Of a stretch of 64,000 nucleotides of DNA, positions 11,601 to 51,973 are shown in pieces. Where the stretch lies: contig CM042088.1 in NCBI GenBank assembly GCA_023512835.1, positions 46,020,771 through 46,084,770 of the forward strand, read 5' to 3'. Position numbers and translations under genes: made by a program. Source of the DNA: Taxillus chinensis. Lineage: Eukaryota; Streptophyta; Magnoliopsida; Santalales; Loranthaceae. Each line of letters opens with the position of its first letter. Positions within the stretch are counted from its first letter, which is position 1. A model generated the notes under the pieces. The model saw only the letters and a list, made by a program, of their open reading frames with translations, was not told the DNA's origin and did not search any database.

Positions 11601-13112
11601 ATACGGACCACAAGAGCTTGCAGATATCTTCTCTCGGCGAGACTTGAACCTTAGCGAGGCGGTGGGTGGAGTACTGCAGCGAGTTCGGTTTGATATGATG
11701 TATACCCCCGGGAAGGGTAACGTGGTGCGATGCTCCGAGTAGGAAGAGCGGGGCCGTGGTGGCCTATGTGCCATTAAGGAATGGGAGACGATGGGTCAAT
11801 TGGCGCGATGAGGTTGAGATGGTGACCGGCGAGGGGCAGGGACCCTCGGTGTTGTTGTAAGGGTCCCAGAGATGCGGCACGGATCATAGAGGATCACCGG
11901 GGACGTTGATTGTGAGGTCATCCGCGACAAGATTCGGACCAGGCGGTATCTTCCGACGGCCGAGGATGCGAGCACGTCTGCGGTATAGGGGTAGATTGAT
12001 AGTTCCCACTTCTCTTCGGGAGGAGGTTCTTCGGAATTTCACCGGCCGAGGTTAGGCCGTACATCCCGGTGGGACCAAGATGTACCATGCTTGAGAAGCG
12101 CCCAGGCCCGAAGAAGGCCGCTTGCTGATTTTGTGAGGAGGTGTTTGACCCGCCACAGGTCAAGCCAGCACCCGAGATCGGTGGTGAGTTGCGGTCTTTG
12201 CCGGTGCCGAGTGGAAATGGGACCACGTGACCATGGATTTTGTCCGGACTTCCTCGTTCCGGGGGACACGACACTATATGGGTTATTGTGGACCGAGACC
12301 AAATCGGCGCTTTTATTCCGATTCGAGAGACAGACCAGTGAGGACTTTGGGACAGGGTATATTGATGTTATCGTGCGGTTGCATGGAGTCCCATTGTCTA
12401 TTGTATCGATCGGGATGCGAGGTTCACCTCTCGGTTTTGGAGACGATTGCGCGAGCTTTGGGTACTAGGGTGAACCTCAGATGCCTTTCACCCGCAGACG
12501 GATGGTCGATCGGAGCGGACGATTCGGACACTCGAGGATATGTTGCGTGCCCGTGTCCTAGATTTTGGAGGTTGTTGGGAGACTCACCTTCCTTTGGTGG
12601 AGTTCTCTTACAACAACAGTTATCGGCCACATTGGGACGGCTCCGTATGAGGCGCTATATGGGCGGCCTTGTGATCACCCTTGTGTTGGGCACAGAGAGA
12701 GAGACAATCTCGGTCCCGATATGGTTGAGAAACCACGGAGATAGCGATTGATTAGAGCCACCCGCGAAGTCCTACGCGGACCGCAGGCGTCGACCCTTGC
12801 GGTTGAGGTGGGTGACCGTGTATTTTTGCGGGTTTCCCGCGTCGAGGGCATCGGAGGTTTGGACGTGGATCCAAACTCTCCCCTCGTTTTGTGGGGCCGT
12901 TTGAGATTGTTGCCCCCACCCCCCCCAGCCCCTGGCTTATCGGTTAGCTTTGCCACCGGAGTTAGCGCGGGTACTGATGTGTTTCATGTGTCTCGGTTGA
13001 GACGGTATCACCCGGATCCTTCTCATGTGTTGGACTATCGCGAGATCGACTTGGCGACGATGGTGCCGTCGTTGAGATCGGCACGATTTTGGACAACGGG
13101 ACCAGGTCTTGC
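8662..13112 (+). pseudogene. Ty3/gypsy gag-pol, copy 1 (decayed)
   Basis: Gag begins at the ATG at 8662 (MAPPRRLSEAKAAEEPT). Two CCHC zinc knuckles lie at about 9610-9715; the first has lost its last Cys. The protease motif LIDTGATHSF is at about 10020-10050. RT runs from about 10450 to 11310 with FIDDILVY at 10990-11020. RNase H is at about 11410-11740 (YCDASRVGLGCVL). Integrase runs from about 12070 to 13080, ending in the [16 protein letters not shown] segment. Frames change every 100-300 bases through small indels, so no polyprotein can be made. Pol is cut off after VVE and joins LTR B directly at 13119, with no polypurine tract. Confidence 0.85.
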
Positions 13113-13118
13113 CTTTTC

Positions 13119-14896
13119 TTGGCGATTTGGGGCGTTTGAGCTCGTCCAAGCATCAAGAATCATTCCAGGTAGGTGTTCCACCGATTCTTCACCCTTTTTC
13201 TTGTCGTTTTTTGGATTAACATGTAAGAATTTGATGAAATCATGCAAATTCGTGTTGAACCCTAGAATTTGGGGAAAAACAAATTTTTGGTTGAATCTTG
13301 TATTTAAATGCGTTTCGAGGGGTAAGACGTGATTTAAAACCTAATATATAGTATTAGGTATGAGTTTTGTGAGATTAGGGTTGAATCCAGACGAGAAACA
13401 GTGAAAAACGATGATGAACGAACCGTCGTGAATCCAGGTAAACCCGATGAGATCGTTGGAAATTGAAAATTTCGAATGTGCATTCAAGGTTCAAGGTAGG
13501 TTCGATGTAGTGTAATTTCGAGTGTCGAATGTGAAATTTTCGAGTGTCGTTTGAAGGTTCGAAGGAGTTTCAAGGGAGTTTCAAGGGGTTCATGGGTACT
13601 TCGAAGGTAGTTTTCGAAGGTAGTTCGAGTGTAGGTTGAGAGTCGAGAAGGCTTAAACGAGATTCGAAATGCAGATTCGAAATGCAGATTCGAAAATGTA
13701 GTTTCATCGCGATTCAAATACGTTTATCGGATTGGACCTATTTACATTGCAACCTATACCCATCTACACAATTAAGTATTTATACTTAAGTTACAATGTA
13801 AATAACGAAATACCCCCATTTGGATTCAAAGAAAAATACTAGAAAAATTAATTCCCACTTATTGCAAAATGTGAAAATTGGGTTTTAGTGTAAAATTTAA
13901 AAACCCAAAAGTTCGTAGTGGTGAATTTTTGGAAAGTGGGGTTAGACATCTCGAAAAATCCCCAAAAATCGATTATCTTATTTATGCTATGGGAACCCAA
14001 TGCCGGGACTTTTAATTTCAAGAAAATAGGCTATGGGTACTTCCTTCATAAATCAAGGGTCGAGGATTTACTTGGGAAGACCGCTAGATCCCAAAGGAAA
14101 TGTTGAGCTGACATGCCATACTAATGTTAGTATGTTGGTGTGAGGTATTGGGACATGGACTCCGTGACTTGTTTGGGTTCTCACCGTGATGCACCGATGG
14201 TGCTTATGTGGTTGACATGGCGGCATATGCACCGATGGCAGGGCCCGTGTGGCGACGTGGCCGGCATATTCATGCGTGGACAAGCTAAGGCCCGAGTTGA
14301 GCCGTTGAGCTCGTGGAGCTAGGGGCCGAGTGCCCCGAGCCGGGATCCCATGGAGGATCGTGGACAAGTTGTCCCGATATTTGTTGCAGTCGAGTCCCGA
14401 TGTTTGTGCACACTACACGGTGCCGAGTACACTGAGCATATAGTATAGACTTATATGTGTTGCATGATGTGGAGTGTTGGGGTCACCTACGAGCTTGTCG
14501 CTCACCCCTACTTGTTGTTTACCTTTTTCGGGTGTGACCCGAGACTAGTGGAGGACTTTCTTCCGAAGGACGTGCCCCTACTCGATGTATGATACGCATC
14601 GTATTCTCGTATTGTGTATCGTATATGTTTGTATCCTGGACATGAGTCCGTGGACGCTTATATTTGCATCTCGTTGGTGATGCGATGTCTGCATATGTCG
14701 TTTGGCTTATTGTATGCATGATGATGTATGGGAAAGTCAGGATTACCCTTGATGTATGATTAACAGGGTTGCATATTTGAGACAGACCCGCGGTGTAGTC
14801 TCTTTTGGTGCTAGTCACCAACCCCTTGACCTTTCGGGTGCAGGCAAGGGGAAGTCATGTACCCGGTTCCGGTTCCCCGGAAGTCGGGGCGTGACA
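13119..14896 (+). repeat. Middle LTR, lacking U3 (LTR B)
   Basis: Matches LTR A from 6451 onward (ttggcgatttggggcg) to the end cggggcgtgaca, but is fused on its left directly to pol. U3, the promoter and the polypurine tract are missing. A primer site follows at 14899-14910, so this LTR serves as both the end of domain 1 and the start of domain 2. Confidence 0.85.
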
Positions 14897-14898
14897 AG

Positions 14899-14910
14899 TT
14901 GGTATCGAGC
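14899..14910 (+). other. Primer binding site, internal domain 2
   Basis: ttggtatcgagc, identical to the site at 8199, including the missing base relative to the tRNA complement. Confidence 0.75.
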
Positions 14911-15371
14911 ATGGTCCACGGACCTAGGTTAGTGAGGGGTGGTTAATTGATTCAATGTGACTTGGAAAACGTAAGGAGGGCGCCCGATCAACGCAGTCCT
15001 TACGGGTATTCTAGGTTATGTTGGTGTCGGTTAGATCATCCTAGAGCATACATAGGGTGCATTGCTAGTGGTATGATCGTGTGCATATAGGGCACTAGAT
15101 TGTCTTTGTGTGTGATGTGCTCGTATGTGGTGCCGAGGATGGCACGTGGCCGTGAGAGCCAGGATCGGACGTGGTGTACCCTATGGGGTGACACGATGCT
15201 ATATGCATGGTTGTGGACCTACGGGTCATGTGGTGTACCCCGATGGGGGACACGATGCTATATGCATGGTATGGACCTACAGGTCGTGTGGTGAGAACCT
15301 ACAAGTCGGTTGTGCCTTTGATGGCCGGTTGTCTTATTGATCGTTTGTCGTTTGTTGTTGTGGCCGGTGTG

Positions 15372-18300
15372 ATGGCACCACCGAGGAGAGCTATCCGAGG
15401 CCAAGGCCCGGCAGAGGAGCCCACGATAGAGTCGGGGCACCGGGGCGCAGAGCCCGCGCGAGAGATCGTCGGCTCCGTTGTGGGACCTGATTTGGCTTAG
15501 GTATTGATTCGATGCAGGAGGCCATGCGGGTATGCGGGGCTCGATGAGGGATATGGCTAGAGAGGTGGATGAGCCGAAGAGGCAACAGCGGCCTCCAGCC
15601 CCTAGAAAAGGAGGAGGCAGGGTGGTGCGGATGTGCACCAACGGAGGTCGTGATAGAGCCGCACGACGAGGAGTGGATTGGGCCGCACGGTTTTAAACAT
15701 GCACCCAGGACTTTTGAGGATGGTTCACGGCCCGAGGTAGCCGAGGACCGGATTAGATGGACAGAGGACATCTTTGAGATGATGGGGTGCAGGATGAGGA
15801 GCGGGTGCGCGTGGCGCGCACTATCCGTCGGGTATCCCACCGGTGGTGGGAACCACAGAGCCGTCCATGGCGCGGATGAGCCGGAGAGAGTTTGTTGAGC
15901 GCTTCTTTGGGGAGTATTTTCCCGGCTCGTTGCAGATACTCGACGTAGAGTATATGAGCTTGTGCGGGTAGCATGACCGTGGGTGAGTATGTGCAAGCCT
16001 TCACAGATTTGGGGCGGTTTGCTCGGAGTCTTGGGAAAAGGAAGGCCGAAGACGCAGGACTTCATTCAGGGCTTGAGGCCATCTTTGAAAAGACACTGAA
16101 CCGATGCGGTTGACCCCCACGGGAGGCGGTCGACAGGCGATCATTATCGAGCGAGGTCGGGATCAGGCGAGAGCTCGAGAGGCCGGGCGGTTCGCGCAGA
16201 CCGAGCAAGAAGAGGCGAGGGGGAGAGCGGGTCGCTCGGCCCGAGAGGAGGCAGGTGCAGAGGGTTTTAGCCGGGCGATGGGACCCCGTGAGAGTTCGCC
16301 AGCCGGGAGGCCGGTACTGTTGGAGTTGTGGTTTGACCGGGCATGTCTCGAGAGACGCCCAAGGAAAAAGACGACATGCTTCCGATGTGGGAAGGTGGGA
16401 CATGGAGCTAGGGAATGTGTTACCCTTACTCAACCAGCGAGTGTAGGCCCTCGTCAGAGATCGGGGACGAGGGGGGGCTCCATCTCGGAGGTCGCCCACC
16501 CCCACGAGCACGCAGATGCGACTGCGGTGCGGCGGCCTCGGCGGGAGGCTCGGGGTCATGTTGATCGGCGGGGCAAGGCCCCAAGGGCCGCTAGGGCGTG
16601 GACCACGAGGGAGGACTTTGCCCTCACGCCCCCCCCCCCCCCCAGAGGCAGAGGTTCCACCAAGTGGACAGGCAGAGCAGGGACCTTCAGGTGGTGAGAG
16701 GTACCATCATCATTCTCATACTATTTGTTCGGTTTTGATTGATCCGGTGCTACCCATTCTTTTTATTTCGATGCTACGGTGGTTGGATTAGAGTTAGACC
16801 GGAGACAGTGAGTCGGTCTCGATGGTTGCTTCACCTTTGGGTGGAATTGTGATACTTGAGAGTATCTGTCGTGCTTGTCAGGTAACACTTGGGGGTGTTA
16901 ACTGTTGTGTGATTTGTATATCATGGAGTTAGATGATTTCGATGTTATCCCGGGTATGGACGGTGGGTCTCCGTGGAGGCCAAGATTGATTGTTTTCGAC
17001 GGCGTGGACGTTCCTCACACCAGGGGGCACGCGGGGTGTCTTTGTGGGTGAGCGACAGCAAGCGTTGGGACCAGAGGCATGGGTGGGTGATGTGACCCAC
17101 CGGTTAGCCGACTTGACATTGGTCGAAAGCGGAGAGAGGGAAGGCCTTTGCCACCCATTGTAGATCGTTCCCGGATGTGTTTCCCGAGGACTTGGTCGGG
17201 TTACCACCCGTGAGGGAGGTAGAGTTTTCGATCGAGTTGCATGCAGACAACAACCCCCCCCCCCCCCCCCCCCTACGAGCCCCCCCCCCCCCCCCCCCCC
17301 GATGGCACCGACGAGCTAGAGAGCTCAAGAGACGGATAGATGACCTATTGGCGCGAGGCTTTATCAGCGGAGTAGCTCACCGTGGGGTGCTCCAGGTGTT
17401 GTTCGCCAAGAAGGCGGATGGTTCACTTCGGCCGTGTATAGACTACCCAAGCCCCCTGAGTGTGAAGAACGGTATCCATCCGAGGATCGATGACCTGTTC
17501 GATCGGTTTCGAGGTGCGAGATGGTTTTCCAAGATAGACTTGAGATCCGGATACCATCGGTTGAGGGTTAGGGAGGCGGATATCCCTAAGACCGCGTTTA
17601 GTTGTCGCTATGGGCATAGAGTGGCTTGTGATGCCGTTTGGGCTCACGAATGCTCCGCGTGTTTATGGGATCGATGAACCGGTATTTGCTCCATTTTTAG
17701 ATATGTTCGTTGTGGTGTTCATCGATGATATTTTGGTCTATTCAGCACCAAGAGGGAGCATGAGGAGCATTTGCGAGGTTGTGTTGCGGACCTTGCGAGA
17801 GCATCGTTGTACGCGAAGTTCACAAAATGTGACTTCGGGTCGCAACAAGTGCACTTCTTGGGGCATGTGGTATCTTCGGAGGGTATCACAGTGGATCCCG
17901 AGAAGATTGAGGCGGTCAGTCGTGGAAGAGGCCCACGAATGTGTTTGAGATTCGTAGCTTCCTTGGTTTGGCAGGCAATCGGAGGTTCGTGGAGGATTTT
18001 TCCCCGGGTGGCGGCTCCTATGACACCTTGACTAGAAGGGAGTTCCTTTCATTTGGTCCGATGCGTGTGAGAGTGCTTTCATGGAGTCAAGGCACGATCG
18101 ACCTCCACCTATCTTGATTCTTCCACGGAGGGTGTGCCTTTCGAGGTGTATCGTGATGCTTCCAGGGTGGGACTTGGTCGTGTGTTGATGCGGACTGGCG
18201 AGGTGATTGCTTATGGGTCAGGAGTTGAGACCACATGAGCGAGCTATCCCACGCATGATTTGGAGTTGGGCCAGTGATCTTTGCACTTAAAAGCCGAAGA

Positions 18301-19882
18301 TTATCTCCTTGGGGAGAAGTTTGTGGTGTATACGGACCACAAGAGCTTGCGATATCTTCTCTGCGAGACTTGAACCTTAGGCGAGGCGGTGGGTGGAGTA
18401 CTGCGGCGGTTTGCCTTTGATATGATGTATACCCCCGGGAAGGGTAACGTGGTGGCGGATGCTCCGAGTAGGAAGAGCGGGGGCCGTGGTGGCCTATCGT
18501 GCCATTAAGGAATGGGAGACAATGGGTCAATTGGCGCGATGAGGTTGCAGATGGTGACCGGCGAGGGCGAGGGACCCTCGGTGTTGTTGTAAGGTCCCCG
18601 AGAGATGCGACAGGATCAAGAGGATCAGTGGGGACGTTGATTGTGAGGTCATCCGCGACAAGATTCGGACCGGGCGGTATCTTCGACTGGACGCGAGGCG
18701 GAGCACGTCTTGCGGTATAGGGGGTAGATTGATAGTTCCCACTTCTCTTCGGGAGGAGGTTCTTCGGGAATTTCACCGGCCGAGTTCAGACACACCCGGT
18801 GGGACCAAGATGTACCATGCCGTGAGAAGGCGATTTGGTGGCCAGGCTCGAAGAAGGCCGTTGCTGATTTTGTGAGGAGGTGTTTGACCTGTCAACGAGT
18901 CAGGCGAGCACCCGAGATCACTGGTGAGTTGCGTCTTTGCGGTGCGAGTGGAAATGGGACCACGTGACCATGGATTTTGTCCCGGACTTCCTCGTTCCGG
19001 GGACACGACACTATATGGGTTATGTGGACCGACGACCAAATCGGCGCATTTTATTCCGATTCGAGAGACAGACCCAGTGAGGACTTTGGGACAGAGGTAT
19101 ATTGATGTTATTGTGCGGTTGCATGGAGTCCCATTGTCTATTGTATCGATCGGGACGCGAGGTTCCCCCCCCGCTCACCCCTTGGAGACAAACGGCGAGC
19201 TTTGGGTACTAGGGTGAACCTCAGATGACCTTTCACCCGCGGACGGATGGTCGACCGGAGCGGACGATTCGGACACTCGAGGATATGTTGCGTGCCCGTG
19301 TCCTAGATTTTGGAGGTTGTTGGGAGACTCACCTTCCTTTGGTGGAGTTCTCTTACAACAACGGTTATCGGCCACGAGGGGATGGCTCCGTATGAGGCGC
19401 TATATGGGCGGCCTTGTAGATCACCCTTGTGTTGGGCACAGACGGGAGAGAGCAATTCTCGGTCCCGATATGGTTGAGAAACCACGGAGATAGGGCGATT
19501 GATTAGACAGCGTATGCGACAAGCCAGAAGAGGCGAAGTCCCACGCGGACCGGAGGCGTCGACCCTTGCGGTTTGAGGTGGGTGACCGTGTATTTTTGCG
19601 GGTTTCGCCGCGTCGAGGGCACGGAGGTTTGGACGTGGATCCAAACTCTCCCCTCGTTTTGTGGGGCCGTTTGAGATTGTTGCCACCGTGGGCGCAGTGG
19701 CTTATCGGTTAGCTTTGCCACCGGAGTTAGCGCGGGTACATGATGTGTTTCATGTGTCTCGGTTGAGACGGTATCACCCGGATCCTTCTCATGTGTTGGA
19801 CTATCGCGAGATCGACTTGGCCGACGATGGTGCCGTCGTTGAGATGCCGGCACGAGATTTTGGACAACGGGACCAGGTCTTG
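15372..19882 (+). pseudogene. Ty3/gypsy gag-pol, copy 2 (decayed)
   Basis: Same order as copy 1. Gag ATG at 15372; two zinc knuckles at about 16314-16425; protease at about 16729-16765, where the Asp-Thr-Gly region is damaged; RT at about 17150-17960 with [13 protein letters not shown] at 17704-17745; RNase H at about 18135-18450; integrase at about 18800-19780 (TCQRVR-like zinc finger, then the core). RT frame 17177-17677 is the longest unbroken piece (166 codons) and keeps [20 protein letters not shown]. Three poly-C blocks replace expected codons. Many indels prevent a polyprotein. Confidence 0.85.
16629..17300. other. Poly-C blocks within Ty3 copy 2, probable sequence artefact
   Basis: C runs at 16629-16643 (15), 17254-17273 (20) and 17280-17300 (21). 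Aligned by eye with copy 1, they sit where ordinary codons are expected: near 9925 for the first, and 10540-10590 for the other two. Runs this long in the middle of conserved RT sequence fit unresolved bases better than biology. A similar C-rich block is at 12913-12926 in copy 1, where copy 2 has accgtgggcgcagt. Confidence 0.65.
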
Positions 19883-19889
19883 CCTTTTC

Positions 19890-21628
19890 TTGGCGATTTG
19901 GGGCGTTTTGAGCTCGTCCAAGCATCAAGAATCATTCCGGGTAGGTGTTCCATCGATTCTTCACCCTTTTCTTGCCGTTTTTTGGATTAACATGTAAGAA
20001 TTTGATGAAATCATGCAAATTCGTGTTGAACCCTAGAATTTGGGGAAAAACAAATTTTTGGTTGAATCTTGTATTTAAATGCGTTTCGAGGGGTAAGACG
20101 TGATTTAAAACCTAATATATAGTATTAGGTATGAGTTTTGTGAGATTCGGGGTTGAATCCAGACGAGAAACAGGTGAAAAACGATGATGAAAAGAATCGT
20201 CGTGAATCGGGTAGAGAACGCCGATGAGATCGACCGGAAATTGAAAATTTCGAATGTGCATCAAGGTTCGAAGGTGGTTCGATGTAGTGTAATTTCGAGT
20301 GTCGAATGTGAAATTTTCGAGTGTCGTTTCGAGGTTGAAGGAGTTTCGAAGGGAGTTTCAAGGCGTTCATGGGTACTTCAAGGTAGTTTTCGAAGGTAGT
20401 TGAGTGTAGGTTCGGAGTCGGGGCGTTCAAACGAGATTCGAAATGCAGATTCGAAATGCGATTCGAAAATGTAGTTTCAGGCGATTCAAATACATTTGAC
20501 TGGACGGACCTATTTACATTGCAACCTATACCCATCTACACAATTAAGTATTTATACTTAAGTTACAATGTAAATAACGAAATACCCCCATTTGGATTCA
20601 AAGAAAAATACTAGAAAAATTAATTCCCACTATTGCAAAATGTGAAAATTGGGTTTTAGTGTAAAATTTGAAAAACCCAAAAGTTCGTAGTGGTGAATTT
20701 TTGGAAAGTGGGGTTAGACATCTCAGAAAAATCCCCAAAAATCGATTATCTTATTTATGCTTATGGGAACCCAATGCCGGGACTTTTAATTTCAAGAAAA
20801 TAGCTTATGGGTACTTCCTTCATAAATCAAGGGCCTTGAGGTTTTACTAAAGACCGCGATTCCAAAGGAAATGTTGGGCATGACATGCCATACTAATGTT
20901 AGTATGTTGGTGTGAGGTATTGGGACATGGACTCCGTGACTTGTTTGGGTTCTCACCGTGATGCACCGATGGTGCTATGTGGTTGACATGGCGAGCATAT
21001 GCACCGAGGCAGGCCGTGTGGCGACCGTGGCCGGCATATTAACGTGGGACAAGCTAAGGCCCGAGGAGCCGTTGAGCTCGTGGAGCTAGGGCCGAGTGCC
21101 CCGAGCCGGGATCCCATGGAGGATCGTGGACAAGTTGTCCGAATTTGTCGCAGCCGAGTCCCGATGTTTGTGCACACTCACACGGTGCACGAGTACACCG
21201 AGCATATAGTATGGACTTATATGTGTTGCATGATGTGGAGTGTTGGGGTCACCTACCGAGCTTGTCGCTCACCCCTACTTGTTGTTTACCTTTTTCGGGT
21301 GTGACCCGAGACTAGTGGAGGACTTTCTTCCGAAGGACGTGCCCACTACTCGATGTACGATACGATCGTATTCGATCGTGTATTGTATATGTTTGTATCC
21401 GGACATGAGTCCGTGGACGGTTATATTTGCATCTGTTGGTGATGCGATGTCTGTATTGCTTGGCTTATTGTAGCATGATGATGTATGGGAAAGTACGGAT
21501 TACCCTTGATGTATGATCAGACGGGTTGCATATTTGAGACGACCATGCGGTGTGTCTCTTTTGGTCTTATCACCAACCCCTCGACCTTTCAGGTCGGGCA
21601 GGGGAGTCATGTCCCGGTTCCGGGTTCC
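19890..21628 (+). repeat. 3' LTR, lacking U3 and its last bases (LTR C)
   Basis: Begins with the same pol-to-LTR junction as LTR B (ccttttcttggcgattt) and matches LTRs A and B until ccgggttccc at about 21628. There it departs from the expected cggaagtcggggcgtgaca. The last roughly 20 bases are therefore missing or replaced, and no target duplication could be matched to the left end. Confidence 0.8.
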
Positions 21629-22105
21629 CAGAGGCCCATTCCTTGTGGAATGCCATGCCTATACAATATAATTTCAGATTTTGTTTTTTAAAACATGTAC
21701 ATATTTTATTTAGAAAAGATAAGGCTGATAAGTTTTGGTTTTTTTGTTTAACTTTAATCTATTTTTTTTATATTTAATAGGAAAGAAAAATGTTTAAAAA
21801 GAGTATTTTTTTTTAAGTTGAATCCGTAAAAAAAAAAATAAATTATTGTGGGTCTAGGCAATAAAATAAAAGGAAAATAAAAAATAATTTTGAATTTTCC
21901 GTTTAAATCGAATTTAAATTTAAAAAGCAGAATGTTAACATAATGTTAAATTTAAAATCGAATTTTCCACCCATCACACCACCGATTTAATGACTAACTT
22001 ATCTCTTTAATTCGTGGGTGTATATTTCCGTAGGCAATAGGCATTATATTAATATAAATTAAGGCAAAGTGTACTGAATCGAATTGAATCTTCGCTGTGA
22101 AACGA
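21629..22105. other. Short promoter region of ABC1K9
   Basis: AT-rich, non-coding. Only about 480 bases separate the retroelement from the ABC1K9 start codon, so they must hold the proximal promoter and 5' UTR. The stretch from about 21690 to 21960 resembles DNA at 33330-33550 (shared gtttaaaaagagtattttttt), so part of it is itself a dispersed repeat. Confidence 0.5.

Positions 22106-51973
<29,868 letters not shown>

Larger units (their letters stand above)
6075..21628 (+). mobile_element. Ty3/gypsy retroelement, three LTRs and two internal domains in tandem
   Basis: Order: full 5' LTR (6075-8196), internal domain 1 (8197-13118), truncated LTR (13119-14896), internal domain 2 (14897-19889), truncated LTR (19890-21628). 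The repeat period is about 6.7 kb. The domain order gag, protease, RT, RNase H, integrase defines Ty3/gypsy. The initiator-Met primer site and the integrase end ([16 protein letters not shown]) suggest a Del/Tekay-like chromovirus, as an inference. Both inner LTRs lack U3 and share one pol-LTR junction. The simplest history is a deletion removing the pol 3' end, polypurine tract and U3 of the 3' LTR, then unequal crossing-over between the 5' and 3' LTRs of two copies. Both polyproteins are broken by many indels. Confidence 0.85.

Noticed and set aside
13119..19890. Splicing as the origin of the pol-LTR fusion
   Set aside because: The corresponding place in LTR A (6451) has no ag acceptor directly before ttggcgattt, so a retrotransposed spliced RNA does not fit.
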